Part shown: positions 44,931 to 54,378 of the stretch, one piece after another
Position numbering within the stretch: the first letter of the stretch is position 1
Layout: each line of letters opens with the position of its first letter
Assembly (NCBI RefSeq): GCF_003858635.1
Contig: NZ_RQJO01000009.1
Coordinates: forward strand, 1,116,001-1,180,000
Reading direction: 5' to 3'
Source of the DNA: Larkinella rosea
Lineage (GTDB): Bacteria > Bacteroidota > Bacteroidia > Cytophagales > Spirosomataceae
Length of the DNA stretch: 64,000 nt
Made by a program: the position numbers and the translations under genes
The notes under the pieces: generated by a model
What the model saw: only the letters and a program-made list of their open reading frames with translations
Database searches by the model: none
Told to the model about the DNA's origin: nothing

Positions 44931-47891
44931 ATGCACTCTTTTCTTGAACAGGTTTCAGCACACATTTTCCAGCGTCATCAAACGCGGATGGACAACGTTT
45001 GGGTGATTGTGCCAACGCGCCGGGCGGTTTCTACGTTCCAGCAGCACCTGAGTCAACACGCCGACACACCGTTTTTGTCGCCCCACGTCATGGCTGTTGA
45101 TGATTTTATCATGCAAAGTGCGGGCGTGCTTCAGATCGATCCGGTTAGTTTGCTGTTCGAGTTATTTGAAGTTTTTAAAGAAATCGACGATTCGCTGGAG
45201 TTCGGGCGGTTTTTGAACTGGGCAAGTATTCTGCTTACCGACTTCGACCGCATCGACCAGTACCTGATTTCGCCATCCGAGTTGTTCAGCTATATGACGG
45301 CGGCCAAAGCCCTCGAACGCTGGAAACTCGAACTGCCCGACGGCCGGGCGCCCAAACTCGAAACCGCCGGAACCCAGCGGTATTTCAAATTATTCGAAAA
45401 TCTGGAAATTGCCTACCAGGCGCTGCACGACCGGCTGCTGGCGAAGGGCTGGGCATATCGGGGCATGGCGTACCGTTTGCTGGCCGATCGGATCGATGAT
45501 TTGGTACGTGACAATCCGGCGTATGAACAGTTGTATTTCGTCGGTTTCAATGCGTTGAGTAAATCGGAAGAAGAGATCGTTAAAACGCTGGTGAAGGCGC
45601 AGAAAGCCGAAATGCTCTGGGACACCGATTCGTATTACATGCAGTCCCGGCGGCAGGAAGCCGGTAAAATGCTGCGGGCGTATAAAGCCGCCGGTTGGAG
45701 CGGCCCCTGGACTTGGGAAGAAAAAAGCCTGACCGAGACCCCCAAACACATCCAGATTATCGGCGTTCCGAATGCCAGCATGCAGGCCAAAGTGGCCAGC
45801 CAGTTATACCGTCAGAAACCGGTTGATGAAACCGGGTCCGAAACGACGGCGCTGGTGCTGGGCGATGAAACGTTATTGTTACCGGTCCTGTATTCACTCG
45901 GCGGTTCGGTGACCGACCTGAACGTCACGATGGGGCTTTCGCTGCAGAATTCCAACCTGTTTACGCTGGTCGATGCGCTTTTTGAAATGCAGCGAACCGT
46001 AGCGGCTTTTCAGAAAAAAGACGGCAGCGGGACGGTTTTTATTCCGAAATACAACCACCGGCACGTGGTGAAAGTACTGAATCACCCGTTTATCCGGCAG
46101 TATGAACAGGCGGAATCGAAAGCATCGAAAACCGCACCGGCGCGGATTGTCCAGAAAGCCATCAACACCATTACAACCGATAACCTGGTGTATCTGGACG
46201 AAAAGCAGTTGCTGAAAATGGGCGACGACAGCCCGCTTTTTGAGGTGCTTTTCCGACGCTGGCCCGACGACAAACCGCTGGTAATTATTCATCAGTTTTA
46301 TGCCCTGATCGACGTTCTGAAAGACGTTTACGCCGATCAGCAGGATGCGATTGAGACCGAATACCTGTATTTATTCCAGAATTTGCTGCGCCAACTCGAA
46401 ACCACGCTCGAACGTGAACAACGCAATGAACTGGTGACGATCAAGAGTTTAAAGCAGTTTCTGTACGAACTGATCCGGCAGACCAGCATCCCGTTCGAAA
46501 GCGAGGGCGGCAGTGCGTTGCAGGTTATGGGAATGCTCGAAACGCGGGCGCTGGATTTTGACCACCTGATTATTTTGTCGGTGAACGAAGGCGTTTTGCC
46601 GCAATCCCGAAAGCTCAATTCGCTGATTCCGTTCGATGCCTGCGTGGAAGTCGGTTTGCCGACGTACCAGGATCAGGAATCGGTAATGTCGTACCACTTT
46701 TACCGGTTGTTGCAACGGGCGAAAAAAGTCTCGCTGCTGTATGTTACTTCAGCCGACGCCTACGGCACCAGTAAAGGCGAAAAAAGCCGTTTTATCCGGC
46801 AAATTGAACACGAACTGGTTCCGGCTTCGAACGGAAATGTGACCATTAGCTATCCGACAGTGCGATTTGGCCAGGTAGCGGATAAAAAACCGGTCTTGTT
46901 ACCATTCGATACCCTCGAAATTCCGAAAAGTGACGCGATTCTGGCGAAGTTGAAAGCCGATTTGACGGGCCAATTTAATCAGGCAAAAAACCGCATTTTC
47001 GGGGGCATATATCCCACCTCGCTGAATAATTTCGTGAGTTGTTCGCTCAAATATTATTTCAGTCGGGTGATCAAGATGGAGGAGGATGAGGAGGTCAGCG
47101 ACGGCATGGATGCGGCCGAATTTGGGCAGTGGATTCACAACACGCTGGAAGCGCTCGATCAGGAACACCGCATGGTCGGGGAGGAAGTGAATGCCGCAAT
47201 GGTGGTTGAAAAACTCAAACTGAAATACGAGGAAGCGTTCGTCAACCGCGTGACGGAGTCGGGCATGAACCGGTTGTTGTACCGGGTTGCCGAGGATCTA
47301 ATGGTTCGATTCAATGCCTTGCAGATTGAGAAATACGGCAAAAATCTGGAGGTGTTGCAAACGGAAGAGGAGTGGGATACGGAACTGCTGGTCGAAACGT
47401 CCCTTGGAAAGCTGCCCATTCGGATTGCCGGAAAAATCGACCGGGTCGAGCGGGTACGCCAGCCCGACGGATCGGTTCAGATTCGGGTGGCGGATTATAA
47501 AACCGGAAAGATTGAAGCCAGAGATGCGGACGTTAAAACCATCGACATACTCCTGACCGATGCCCTGAAAGACAAGGCGCGGCAGTTGTGGCTGTACCAG
47601 TATCTGGTCTACAAAAAAATGCTGCAAAACAAAGGCTTGCAGGTTGGCGACCAGTGGATCGACGGCACGAATACGAATGTTGTGGCCGGTTTTTATTCGT
47701 TTCGGAATCTGGAAGGCGGTTTTATGGAAAACAAACTGTATCTGGGATCGCCCGAAGAATTTGTGAATCAAACCGAGACTCATTTGCGAAAAATCATTGC
47801 TGATTTGTTCGACCCCGCTCAGCCTTTTCAGAAAACCGCCGACAAAAAAATCTGTGAATGGTGCGATTACCGCAAACTGTGTGGGCGATGA
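44931..47891 (+). CDS. AddB-like PD-(D/E)XK nuclease family protein with Fe-S cysteines
   Basis: A 986-residue protein related to AddB, the partner of AddA in double-strand-break processing. The N-terminal two thirds resemble an inactivated helicase (VWVIVPTRRAVSTFQQHL in place of a P-loop; VMGMLETRALDFDHLIILSV as a motif V/VI-like segment). The C-terminal nuclease has Asp837 (GKIDRVE), Asp855 and Lys857 (VADYKTGK). Cysteines Cys704 (FVSCSLKYYF) and Cys975, Cys978, Cys984 (CEWCDYRKLC) match the AddB-type Fe-S arrangement. The ATG at 44931 is used; a TTG one codon earlier is also in frame. No AddA gene is adjacent here. Confidence 0.85.
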   Translation: MHSFLEQVSAHIFQRHQTRMDNVWVIVPTRRAVSTFQQHLSQHADTPFLSPHVMAVDDFIMQSAGVLQIDPVSLLFELFEVFKEIDDSLEFGRFLNWASILLTDFDRIDQYLISPSELFSYMTAAKALERWKLELPDGRAPKLETAGTQRYFKLFENLEIAYQALHDRLLAKGWAYRGMAYRLLADRIDDLVRDNPAYEQLYFVGFNALSKSEEEIVKTLVKAQKAEMLWDTDSYYMQSRRQEAGKMLRAYKAAGWSGPWTWEEKSLTETPKHIQIIGVPNASMQAKVASQLYRQKPVDETGSETTALVLGDETLLLPVLYSLGGSVTDLNVTMGLSLQNSNLFTLVDALFEMQRTVAAFQKKDGSGTVFIPKYNHRHVVKVLNHPFIRQYEQAESKASKTAPARIVQKAINTITTDNLVYLDEKQLLKMGDDSPLFEVLFRRWPDDKPLVIIHQFYALIDVLKDVYADQQDAIETEYLYLFQNLLRQLETTLEREQRNELVTIKSLKQFLYELIRQTSIPFESEGGSALQVMGMLETRALDFDHLIILSVNEGVLPQSRKLNSLIPFDACVEVGLPTYQDQESVMSYHFYRLLQRAKKVSLLYVTSADAYGTSKGEKSRFIRQIEHELVPASNGNVTISYPTVRFGQVADKKPVLLPFDTLEIPKSDAILAKLKADLTGQFNQAKNRIFGGIYPTSLNNFVSCSLKYYFSRVIKMEEDEEVSDGMDAAEFGQWIHNTLEALDQEHRMVGEEVNAAMVVEKLKLKYEEAFVNRVTESGMNRLLYRVAEDLMVRFNALQIEKYGKNLEVLQTEEEWDTELLVETSLGKLPIRIAGKIDRVERVRQPDGSVQIRVADYKTGKIEARDADVKTIDILLTDALKDKARQLWLYQYLVYKKMLQNKGLQVGDQWIDGTNTNVVAGFYSFRNLEGGFMENKLYLGSPEEFVNQTETHLRKIIADLFDPAQPFQKTADKKICEWCDYRKLCGR

Positions 47892-47910
47892 AAGGAATGA
47901 TAACTATCAA

Positions 47911-47973
47911 ATGATGAATGTAAAATGTAAAAGTGTGTGCTTCCGAAATACTTCTACATTTTACATGTATCAT
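47911..47973. terminator. Long AT-rich inverted repeat between convergent genes
   Basis: Arms 47911-47929 and 47955-47973 match at 17 of 19 positions with a 25-base loop. The arms are AT-rich, so stability is moderate. It lies between the stop of the AddB-like gene and the stop of the DUF1801 gene and probably acts as a bidirectional terminator. Confidence 0.5.
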
Positions 47974-47991
47974 CCTTTTCACGTATAAAAA

Positions 47992-48378
47992 CTACCCTCT
48001 TTTCTTGTGAAAAGCCGCCGGTTTTTCTTTCGACGTTTCATTGAGTAAAATCGCTTCCTGCAACAGTTCCCGGACCGTGTCTTCGTTGAAATCGCCAGAT
48101 TGAACGATGACGGACTTCACGGTTCGTCGGCCCCGGCCTTCGAGAACACCCTGTTCGTTGGCTAATTCATAGCCCCTTAAAAAGCAAATATCCACGGCGG
48201 CCTCCGGCGTTCGGAGCGGATTGAGGTAAACCAAATGTCCTTTGTGGAAATAAAAAGGCACGCCCCAACTAATTTTTTCCTGAACTTTTGGGGACGCTTC
48301 CAGGATTAATCGACGTATTTGGGCTAATAAGCGGTGAATTTCGGGTGTTTGTCGATTAATGTATTCGTCAACTGTCAT
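47992..48378 (-). CDS. DUF1801 domain-containing protein (YdhG-like)
   Basis: A 128-residue cytoplasmic protein. The DUF1801 signature is clear: VDEYINRQTPEIHRLLAQIR, then EKISWGVPFYFHKGHLVYL and a terminal basic tail. The family has an iron-chaperone-like frataxin/YdhG fold with no settled function. It is a single gene on the - strand, converging on the AddB-like gene, and its start faces the RND operon about 95 bases away. Confidence 0.88.
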   Translation of the reverse strand: MTVDEYINRQTPEIHRLLAQIRRLILEASPKVQEKISWGVPFYFHKGHLVYLNPLRTPEAAVDICFLRGYELANEQGVLEGRGRRTVKSVIVQSGDFNEDTVRELLQEAILLNETSKEKPAAFHKKRG

Positions 48379-48472
48379 GGCTTGTTGTAATGGAGTAATT
48401 TCGGTGCTAAGTTAGCTGAAAAATCAGATTCAGACAGTAAACCTGTTTGATGTTACTTTCTCAACGAACGCA

Positions 48473-49651
48473 ATGCCGCGTTCGATTCAACACGCTATTT
48501 CTGTGAAAAGGTGGATTGCAATTATTCTGGTGGTGCTGGTGTTAGGTGGCGTCATCTATTATAACAAGTTTTATAAACAGCAACCCGGCGGATCGGGCGG
48601 AGGTCGGGGAGGAGCCCCTTCCGGACAGGCTGGTGGCAAACCGGGTGGTGGCCCAACGGCGGTGAATGTCTTTGTGGTAACCTCACAAAACCTGAAAGAT
48701 GAGGTCGTTGCAACAGGCTCACTGCTGGCATCCGAACAAGTTGATATTTACCCCGAAATCTCGGGCCGGATTGTTGAATTGAACATTCAGGAAGGCCGCT
48801 CCGTTAGTCAGGGAACATTGTTGGTAAAATTGTACGACGGTGATTTACAGGCGCAATTGCTGAAATTACGGTCGTTGGAAGAAAATAATCGCCGGATTGA
48901 GGAACGGAACAAACAATTGTTGCAGCGGGGTGGTATTAGTCAGCAGGAATACGACATTATCGTGACGAACCTGAAAGGGACGCTGGCCGATATCGAGGTG
49001 ACGAAAGCTGCCCTGCGCAAAACCGAGATTCGGGCTCCGTTTTCGGGCAGTATGGGTTTACGGAATGTGAGTTTGGGAGCGGTTGTGAGCCCTAACACGC
49101 TGATTGCGCGATTGCAGCAAACAAATTCGATGAAGCTGGACTTTTCGGTTCCGGAAAAATACGGCTCTTCTGTAAAAATTGGAAGCGTTATTTCGTTTCA
49201 GATTGACGGGTCGGACAAGACGTTTAATGGGGCGGTTTACGCGATTGAGCCGGGGGTTGAGGAAGCCACCCGGAATTTGCGCATTCGGGCGCGGGTGAAC
49301 AACAATTCGGCGAACCTGCGGCCCGGTACGTTTGCGAAAGTGAATCTGGTGATCAATACCTCGAATGCGCTGGTGGTGCCAACGCAGGCGGTTATTCCGC
49401 AAACCCGTGGTAGCCAGGTGGTTGTTATCGAAAAAGGCAAGGCGGTTTTCAAAGACGTGAAAATTGGACTGCGGAATGCCAGCGTTGTTGAAGTAACACA
49501 GGGCTTGCAGAAAGGCGATTCCGTCGCCACCACCGGTTTGATTTTCCTACGGCCGGAGTCGCCGGTTAAAATCGCTAAAATTGACAAGTTAACGGGCCAG
49601 ACCCAATCGGGCGAAGGCCCCGGAGCAGGTAATAGTGCCAGCATGAAATAA
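48473..49651 (+). CDS. RND efflux periplasmic adaptor (MexA/AcrA/HlyD family)
   Basis: A 392-residue membrane-fusion protein linking an inner-membrane RND pump to an outer-membrane channel. One transmembrane anchor (about 13-33) is followed by an unusually glycine-rich linker (about 40-62), a biotinyl-lipoyl half-motif (VDIYPEISGRIVELNIQEG), an alpha-helical hairpin (LEENNRRIEERNKQLLQRGG), a second lipoyl half (RAPFSGSMGLRNVSLGAVV) and a beta-barrel/membrane-proximal domain with TQAVIPQTRGSQVVVIEKG. The pump gene follows 11 bases later in one operon. No TolC-like channel gene is present, so the channel must be encoded elsewhere. Confidence 0.93.
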   Translation: MPRSIQHAISVKRWIAIILVVLVLGGVIYYNKFYKQQPGGSGGGRGGAPSGQAGGKPGGGPTAVNVFVVTSQNLKDEVVATGSLLASEQVDIYPEISGRIVELNIQEGRSVSQGTLLVKLYDGDLQAQLLKLRSLEENNRRIEERNKQLLQRGGISQQEYDIIVTNLKGTLADIEVTKAALRKTEIRAPFSGSMGLRNVSLGAVVSPNTLIARLQQTNSMKLDFSVPEKYGSSVKIGSVISFQIDGSDKTFNGAVYAIEPGVEEATRNLRIRARVNNNSANLRPGTFAKVNLVINTSNALVVPTQAVIPQTRGSQVVVIEKGKAVFKDVKIGLRNASVVEVTQGLQKGDSVATTGLIFLRPESPVKIAKIDKLTGQTQSGEGPGAGNSASMK

Positions 49652-49662
49652 CGAACTAATCT

Positions 49663-52600
49663 ATGAGTCTACCTTCAGTAAGTTTACGTCGACCGGTATT
49701 CGCAATGGTAATGTCGATTGTCATCATCCTGTTTGGGGTGATCGGCTTTACCTTTCTGGGCGTTCGTGAATACCCGGCTATCGATCCGCCGATTATTTCG
49801 GTTCGGACCAGCTATGTCGGTGCCAACCCGGAAATCATCGAGTCACAGATTACGGAACCGATTGAAAAATCGCTGAACAGCATCGAAGGCATTCGGACGA
49901 TCTCTTCGAACAGTGCCCTCGGAAGCAGTAACATCACCATCGAATTTGAATTGGGTGCTGACCTCGAGCGGGCCGCCAACGACGTTCGGGATAAAGTGGC
50001 GCAGTCGCAGCGGCAACTTCCGCAGGATATCGATGCGCCACCGGTGGTGAGTAAGGCAGATGCCAACTCGGATCCGATTATTTTCATGCCCATTCAGAGC
50101 ACCACCCGCAATCCGATGCAGTTGTCGGATTATGCGGAAAACGTGCTTCAGGAACGTTTACAAACCATTCCGGGTGTTAGCCAGGTCATGATCTTCGGTC
50201 TGAAACGCCCCGCCATGCGGCTTTGGATCGACCCGGCAAAACTCTCCGCTTATCGGCTGACTGCGCAGGATATTCAGGATGCGTTGACCCGCCAGAACGT
50301 GGAGTTGCCGGGTGGAAAAATCTACGGGAATAATACGGAATTGACCGTTAAAGCCGCTGGCCGATTGTCCACCGAAGAAGATTTCAATAACCTCATTTTG
50401 CGGCAAACCGCCAATCAGATTGTGCGGTTTAAAGACGTGGGCTATGCGGTTTTGGGTCCTGAAAATGAGGAATCGTCGGCCAAACAGAACAATGCATCCG
50501 GCGCCATTCTGGTCATGATTCCCCAGCCGGGGGCCAACTACGTTGCCATCGCCGATGAATTTAATCGGCGTCTGAACGATATCAAGCGGGAATTGCCGCC
50601 CGATATCAAAATCCTGAACGGGATTGACCGAACGATTTTTATCCGGAAGTCGATTGAGGAAGTGGGCGAAACCATTCTGCTGGCGTTCATCCTGGTCGTT
50701 ATCGTCATCTATCTTTTCTTCCGTGACTGGCTGATTTCTATTCGACCGTTGATCGATATACCGGTTTCACTGATCGGTACATTCTTTATTATGTACATTT
50801 CCGGATTCAGTATCAACGTGTTGACGCTGCTCGGAATCGTTCTGGCAACGGGGCTGGTGGTGGATGACGGGATTGTGGTGACGGAAAACATCTTCAAAAA
50901 AATCGAAGGTGGCATGGAACTGAAGCGAGCTGCGAAGGAAGGTTCGGAAGAGATTTTCTTTGCGGTTATTTCTACGTCGGCAACGCTGGCGATTGTGTTC
51001 CTGCCGGTTATTTTTCTGGAAGGATTTACGGGGCGGCTCTTCCGCGAATTTGGGGTCGTCGTCGCCAGTTCCGTGTTGATTTCAGCGTTCGTTTCCCTGA
51101 CGTTGACGCCGGTTTTGAGTGTTAAACTGGTCAGTAAAGACCACGGAAAAGGATCGTGGTTTTACCGGAAAACGGAGCCGTTTTACCAATGGCTGGACGA
51201 ATCCTATCGATCTTCATTGACCGACTTTATGGGACGCCGTCGCTGGGCGTTTGGGCTGATCGCGGTTTGTATTGCCATCATTTTTGGCATTGGCTCGACG
51301 CTGAAATCGGAACTGGCTCCGTTGGAAGACCGTGGGCGGGTTCGGATTCCGATTACGGCTCCGGAAGGAACGAGTTATGAAGCGATGAGCCGGATTTCGG
51401 ATCGAGTCAACCAGTTCGTACTGGATTCCATTCCGGAAATCAACTTCACCTTTAGTGTGATCGCTCCCGGTAATTCGGGTGCAGGAGCCGTTAATTCGGG
51501 CTTTGTGGCACTTAACTTAATCGACTCGAAAGACCGGAAACGGTCACAACAGGACATTACCGATTACCTGAGCAAGAACTTAAAGAACTTCAGCGAAGCC
51601 CGCATGAATGCCACCCAGGAGCAGACGATTCAGGTCGGACGCGGTGGCGGTGGTGGGGGAGGTGGCCTGCCTGTTCAGTTTGTGATTCAGAACCTGAATT
51701 TCGAGAAGTTACAGCAAGCCTTGCCTAAATTCATGGACGCCGTGCAGAAAGACCCGACTTTTCAGGGTTTCGATGTAGACTTGAAGTTTAATAAACCGGA
51801 ATTGAACCTGACTATCGATCGTGAAAAAGCGACCAGCCTCGGGGTGACGGTTCAGGATGTGGCGCAAACGCTTCAACTGGCGCTCAGTAACCGCCGTCTG
51901 GCCTATTTCCTGATGAACGGAAAACAATACCAGGTAATTGGTCAGGTGTCGCGCGACGACCGCGATGAACCGGTCGATCTGGCGTCGTTCTACGTGCGAA
52001 ACAATGTCGGCAATTTGGTTCAACTGGACAATCTGGTGAAATTTGCCGAAGTGTCCAGTCCGCCACAGGTGTACCACTACAACCGGTTTAAAGCCGCCAC
52101 CGTGTCAGCCGGTCTGGCACCGGGCAAAACCATTGGAGATGGTGTCGAAGCCATGCGTGCCATTGCCGCCCGGACACTCGACGATACGTTCCAAACAGCT
52201 CTTTCCGGTTCATCCCGCGACTACGCCGAAAGTTCGTCGAATACCTTGTTCGCATTTGTTTTGGCGCTGGTACTGATTTACCTGATTCTGGCGGCTCAGT
52301 TTGAGAGCTTTACCGATCCGTTCATCATCATGCTTACCGTGCCTCTCGCCATCGCCGGGGCGATTTTATCACTCTGGATGTTCAACCAGACGCTCAATAT
52401 CTTCTCCCAGATCGGTATTATTATGCTGGTCGGGCTGGTCACGAAAAACGGGATTCTGATTGTGGAATTCGCCAATGAGAAACGGAAAGAAGGCATGAAC
52501 AAAGTAGAAGCAGCCATCGAAGCATCGGCACTGCGGCTTCGTCCAATTTTGATGACCAGTTTGGTAACGGCCTTCGGAGCGCTTCCCATCGCGATGGGAC

Positions 52601-52833
52601 TGGGTGCGGCCGCGAAAAGCCGGATTCCACTCGGGGTCGTTATCGTTGGCGGGATCATGTTTTCGCTGGTGCTGACGCTCTTTGTAATTCCGGCCATGTA
52701 CTCATTCATGTCGCGTTTCAAAGCCGTCGATAACTCAGCCTACGAGGACCAGCCGCTCCAGCCACTGCCGCTGCCAGAACCGGAAAAACCGCGGAAACGG
52801 AAGAGCGAAGAATTACATGAAGAAGAAGTTTAG
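49663..52833 (+). CDS. RND efflux pump permease (HAE1-type)
   Basis: A 1056-residue inner-membrane proton-driven drug or metabolite exporter. The first transmembrane helix (14-32) is followed by the two large periplasmic loops typical of the family. The proton-relay residues are present: the Asp-Asp pair in LATGLVVDDGIVVTENI and the Lys in GLVTKNGILIVEFAN. A run of eight glycines (after QVGR, near residue 660) marks the loop between pore domains and is not typical of AcrB. The terminal 30 residues are charged and cytoplasmic. It forms an operon with the adaptor and ends at a strong terminator. The substrate is unknown. Confidence 0.95.
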   Translation: MSLPSVSLRRPVFAMVMSIVIILFGVIGFTFLGVREYPAIDPPIISVRTSYVGANPEIIESQITEPIEKSLNSIEGIRTISSNSALGSSNITIEFELGADLERAANDVRDKVAQSQRQLPQDIDAPPVVSKADANSDPIIFMPIQSTTRNPMQLSDYAENVLQERLQTIPGVSQVMIFGLKRPAMRLWIDPAKLSAYRLTAQDIQDALTRQNVELPGGKIYGNNTELTVKAAGRLSTEEDFNNLILRQTANQIVRFKDVGYAVLGPENEESSAKQNNASGAILVMIPQPGANYVAIADEFNRRLNDIKRELPPDIKILNGIDRTIFIRKSIEEVGETILLAFILVVIVIYLFFRDWLISIRPLIDIPVSLIGTFFIMYISGFSINVLTLLGIVLATGLVVDDGIVVTENIFKKIEGGMELKRAAKEGSEEIFFAVISTSATLAIVFLPVIFLEGFTGRLFREFGVVVASSVLISAFVSLTLTPVLSVKLVSKDHGKGSWFYRKTEPFYQWLDESYRSSLTDFMGRRRWAFGLIAVCIAIIFGIGSTLKSELAPLEDRGRVRIPITAPEGTSYEAMSRISDRVNQFVLDSIPEINFTFSVIAPGNSGAGAVNSGFVALNLIDSKDRKRSQQDITDYLSKNLKNFSEARMNATQEQTIQVGRGGGGGGGGLPVQFVIQNLNFEKLQQALPKFMDAVQKDPTFQGFDVDLKFNKPELNLTIDREKATSLGVTVQDVAQTLQLALSNRRLAYFLMNGKQYQVIGQVSRDDRDEPVDLASFYVRNNVGNLVQLDNLVKFAEVSSPPQVYHYNRFKAATVSAGLAPGKTIGDGVEAMRAIAARTLDDTFQTALSGSSRDYAESSSNTLFAFVLALVLIYLILAAQFESFTDPFIIMLTVPLAIAGAILSLWMFNQTLNIFSQIGIIMLVGLVTKNGILIVEFANEKRKEGMNKVEAAIEASALRLRPILMTSLVTAFGALPIAMGLGAAAKSRIPLGVVIVGGIMFSLVLTLFVIPAMYSFMSRFKAVDNSAYEDQPLQPLPLPEPEKPRKRKSEELHEEEV

Positions 52834-52837
52834 AACG

Positions 52838-52863
52838 AAAAACCGGCTGAAGGCCGGTTTTTT
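52838..52863 (+). terminator. Strong terminator of the RND operon
   Basis: A perfect 10-base stem (AAAAACCGGC at 52838-52847, GCCGGTTTTT at 52853-52862) with a 5-base loop and a T-run, starting 5 bases after the stop codon. Confidence 0.85.
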
Positions 52864-52951
52864 AATGTAAATAGACCTGTTGCAAATCCAGTTGAAAAGG
52901 GTTGCCTTGGTCTAATTCACTTGTATCTTCCAGATAAAGAAAGTCAGGTTC

Positions 52952-53394
52952 TTAATCATTCAGGTATTGAAGCGCAGGTACATACCAACGGACGTAATCC
53001 GGCTCTTTGCTACCCTTCTTCCACCGCTGTTTTAACAATAACCGATCAGGTACTTCTTCTTCAAGCTCATAGGGAGGCCAATATTGAAGCGGTATTCGAT
53101 GTTTTAACCGAACATAATAAAATAAATATATGTTTTTGCATGGAGAGTGTCTGCAATAGTGGCCGCTACCTTAGGTAAAAAATCTTTGTACTGACTGGGT
53201 CTGTGCTTGCTTAGATTCTTTACTCCTACATAAACAAAACCAGAACTATCCATAGTATGCCCTCTATCCATCAGAACAATATCGGAGTAATCAAGCTGTT
53301 TGGGGAATAGATAAGACCAGAAGTACCACAGGAGAGCAGATAGTAAAAGCGGCCAAAATATAGTATTACGGATGGAGATTAGTTGGCGGGCCAT
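52952..53394 (-). pseudogene. Frameshifted small membrane-anchored protein
   Basis: The frame starting at 53394 (a transmembrane segment in the first 30 residues, then VLMDRGHTMDSSGFVYVGVK) stops early at 53104. A neighbouring frame continues with protein-like sequence (HRIPLQYWPPYELEEE, later PDYVRWYVPALQYLND) to a stop at 52952. Inserting one base near 53105-53125 would join them into a protein of about 147 residues. No family is recognised. It lies downstream of the GH19 toxin-like module on the same strand and could be an old immunity or accessory gene. Confidence 0.55.
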
Positions 53395-53653
53395 AAACGT
53401 TTCATTTTGACAATATAGGTGAGATGATCTTTAAAATGGAAATTACTACTTCCGCCTTTTATTTCGGATTCAAGTATTGTAAAGTCGGTATATACGATGT
53501 GTAATATTTTATTTTTTATCTATTATCCAAAGATTCATTAATAGTAAATCATTGCTGAAATCTTCTTCTAATCTATATGGAGGGAAAGCCGTTAAAGGAG
53601 CGGGAACTCCCGCAAAGAGATTGGTGGGGGTAAGGAACCTCTGGGTGGGTTCA
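53395..53653. other. AT-rich intergenic region
   Basis: No gene is visible. A short GCGGGA/TCCCGC inverted pair near 53600 has too small a loop and no T-run to be called a terminator. The region separates the broken membrane-protein gene from the SH3-like gene. Confidence 0.3.
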
Positions 53654-54374
53654 TCACTTTTCAATATCCATTACTTTGGCCCATCCTTCGATCAGCCTCG
53701 TTCCATAATATCGGATTCTGATCCATTGAGATTTCTCCTCCAAAATTTCCACTAGATCGTTTTTTAAAAGGTATCTTTTGGTTGGAATACTAGGCGATAA
53801 GTAAATTGTAGATTTATGCATAATCTTTTTTAAATTAATTAATTTTTTATATTCTTTCCATAAATCTATATTTTGCTTTATTCTTAGGACAATAGTTAAA
53901 GGTAAAGCATTGATACGAATATATTCATCCGGAATACTACTTAATCCATATGAAAAAAAATAATCTTGCTCTAACTTTCCGTTTTCGTTAAACGTTAACC
54001 AATTACTTCTTCTTATATTTGTAATATTTACCAACGTGTCTATGTTATTGGGAATATCTATATAATATAGTATGTGCCCATTTTTATTAAATTTATTGAT
54101 GTTTTTGGGATATTCGTTATTATCCCAAAAACCGATATATGCTAGCCTTGTTCTTATTTCTTTATAAGAAGTGTCATTGAAAATTTCGAGCAATTTGTTT
54201 TGTTTTATGATTCTATATGCCTCAAAAGTTTTACTTTCGCCTTTCCTGGTGAATTGGAATTTCCAAACACCTTGCAGTTTTTCTATAGAAGGTTTTTCTT
54301 CTGGATCTTGAGCATAAACATTCATTGAAAATATTAATGCAAACAATATATATATGGGATTATTTTTTTTTCAT
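53654..54374 (-). CDS. Putative periplasmic SH3-like protein (candidate immunity), start interrupted at an A9 tract
   Basis: About 240 residues. The C-terminal 50 (IYLSPSIPTKRYLLKNDLVE, then WIRIRYYGTRLIEGWAKVMD) resemble a bacterial SH3 domain; the middle is beta-rich. The frame is open from 54346, but an ATG at 54374, five bases after the preceding stop codon, is followed by nine A residues and then TAA. With eight A residues it would read MKKNNPIYILFALIFSMNVY, a complete signal peptide ending AQ and in frame with the rest. So the start is probably at 54374, with a length-variable tract. A periplasmic protein next to a peptidoglycan hydrolase-like toxin fits an immunity role; this is inference. 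Confidence 0.6.
54363..54371 (-). repeat. A9 homopolymer directly after a start codon
   Basis: Nine A residues (- strand) follow the ATG at 54372-54374. Eight would put the signal peptide in frame with the protein at 53654-54346. It is a candidate slippage site. Confidence 0.55.
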
Positions 54375-54378
54375 TTTT

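Noticed and set aside
52921-53178. 85-codon open frame on the + strand
   Set aside because: It is opposite to the broken membrane protein, which has a better protein-like frame.
53598-53612. GCGGGA/TCCCGC inverted pair as a terminator
   Set aside because: The loop is too short and there is no T-run.
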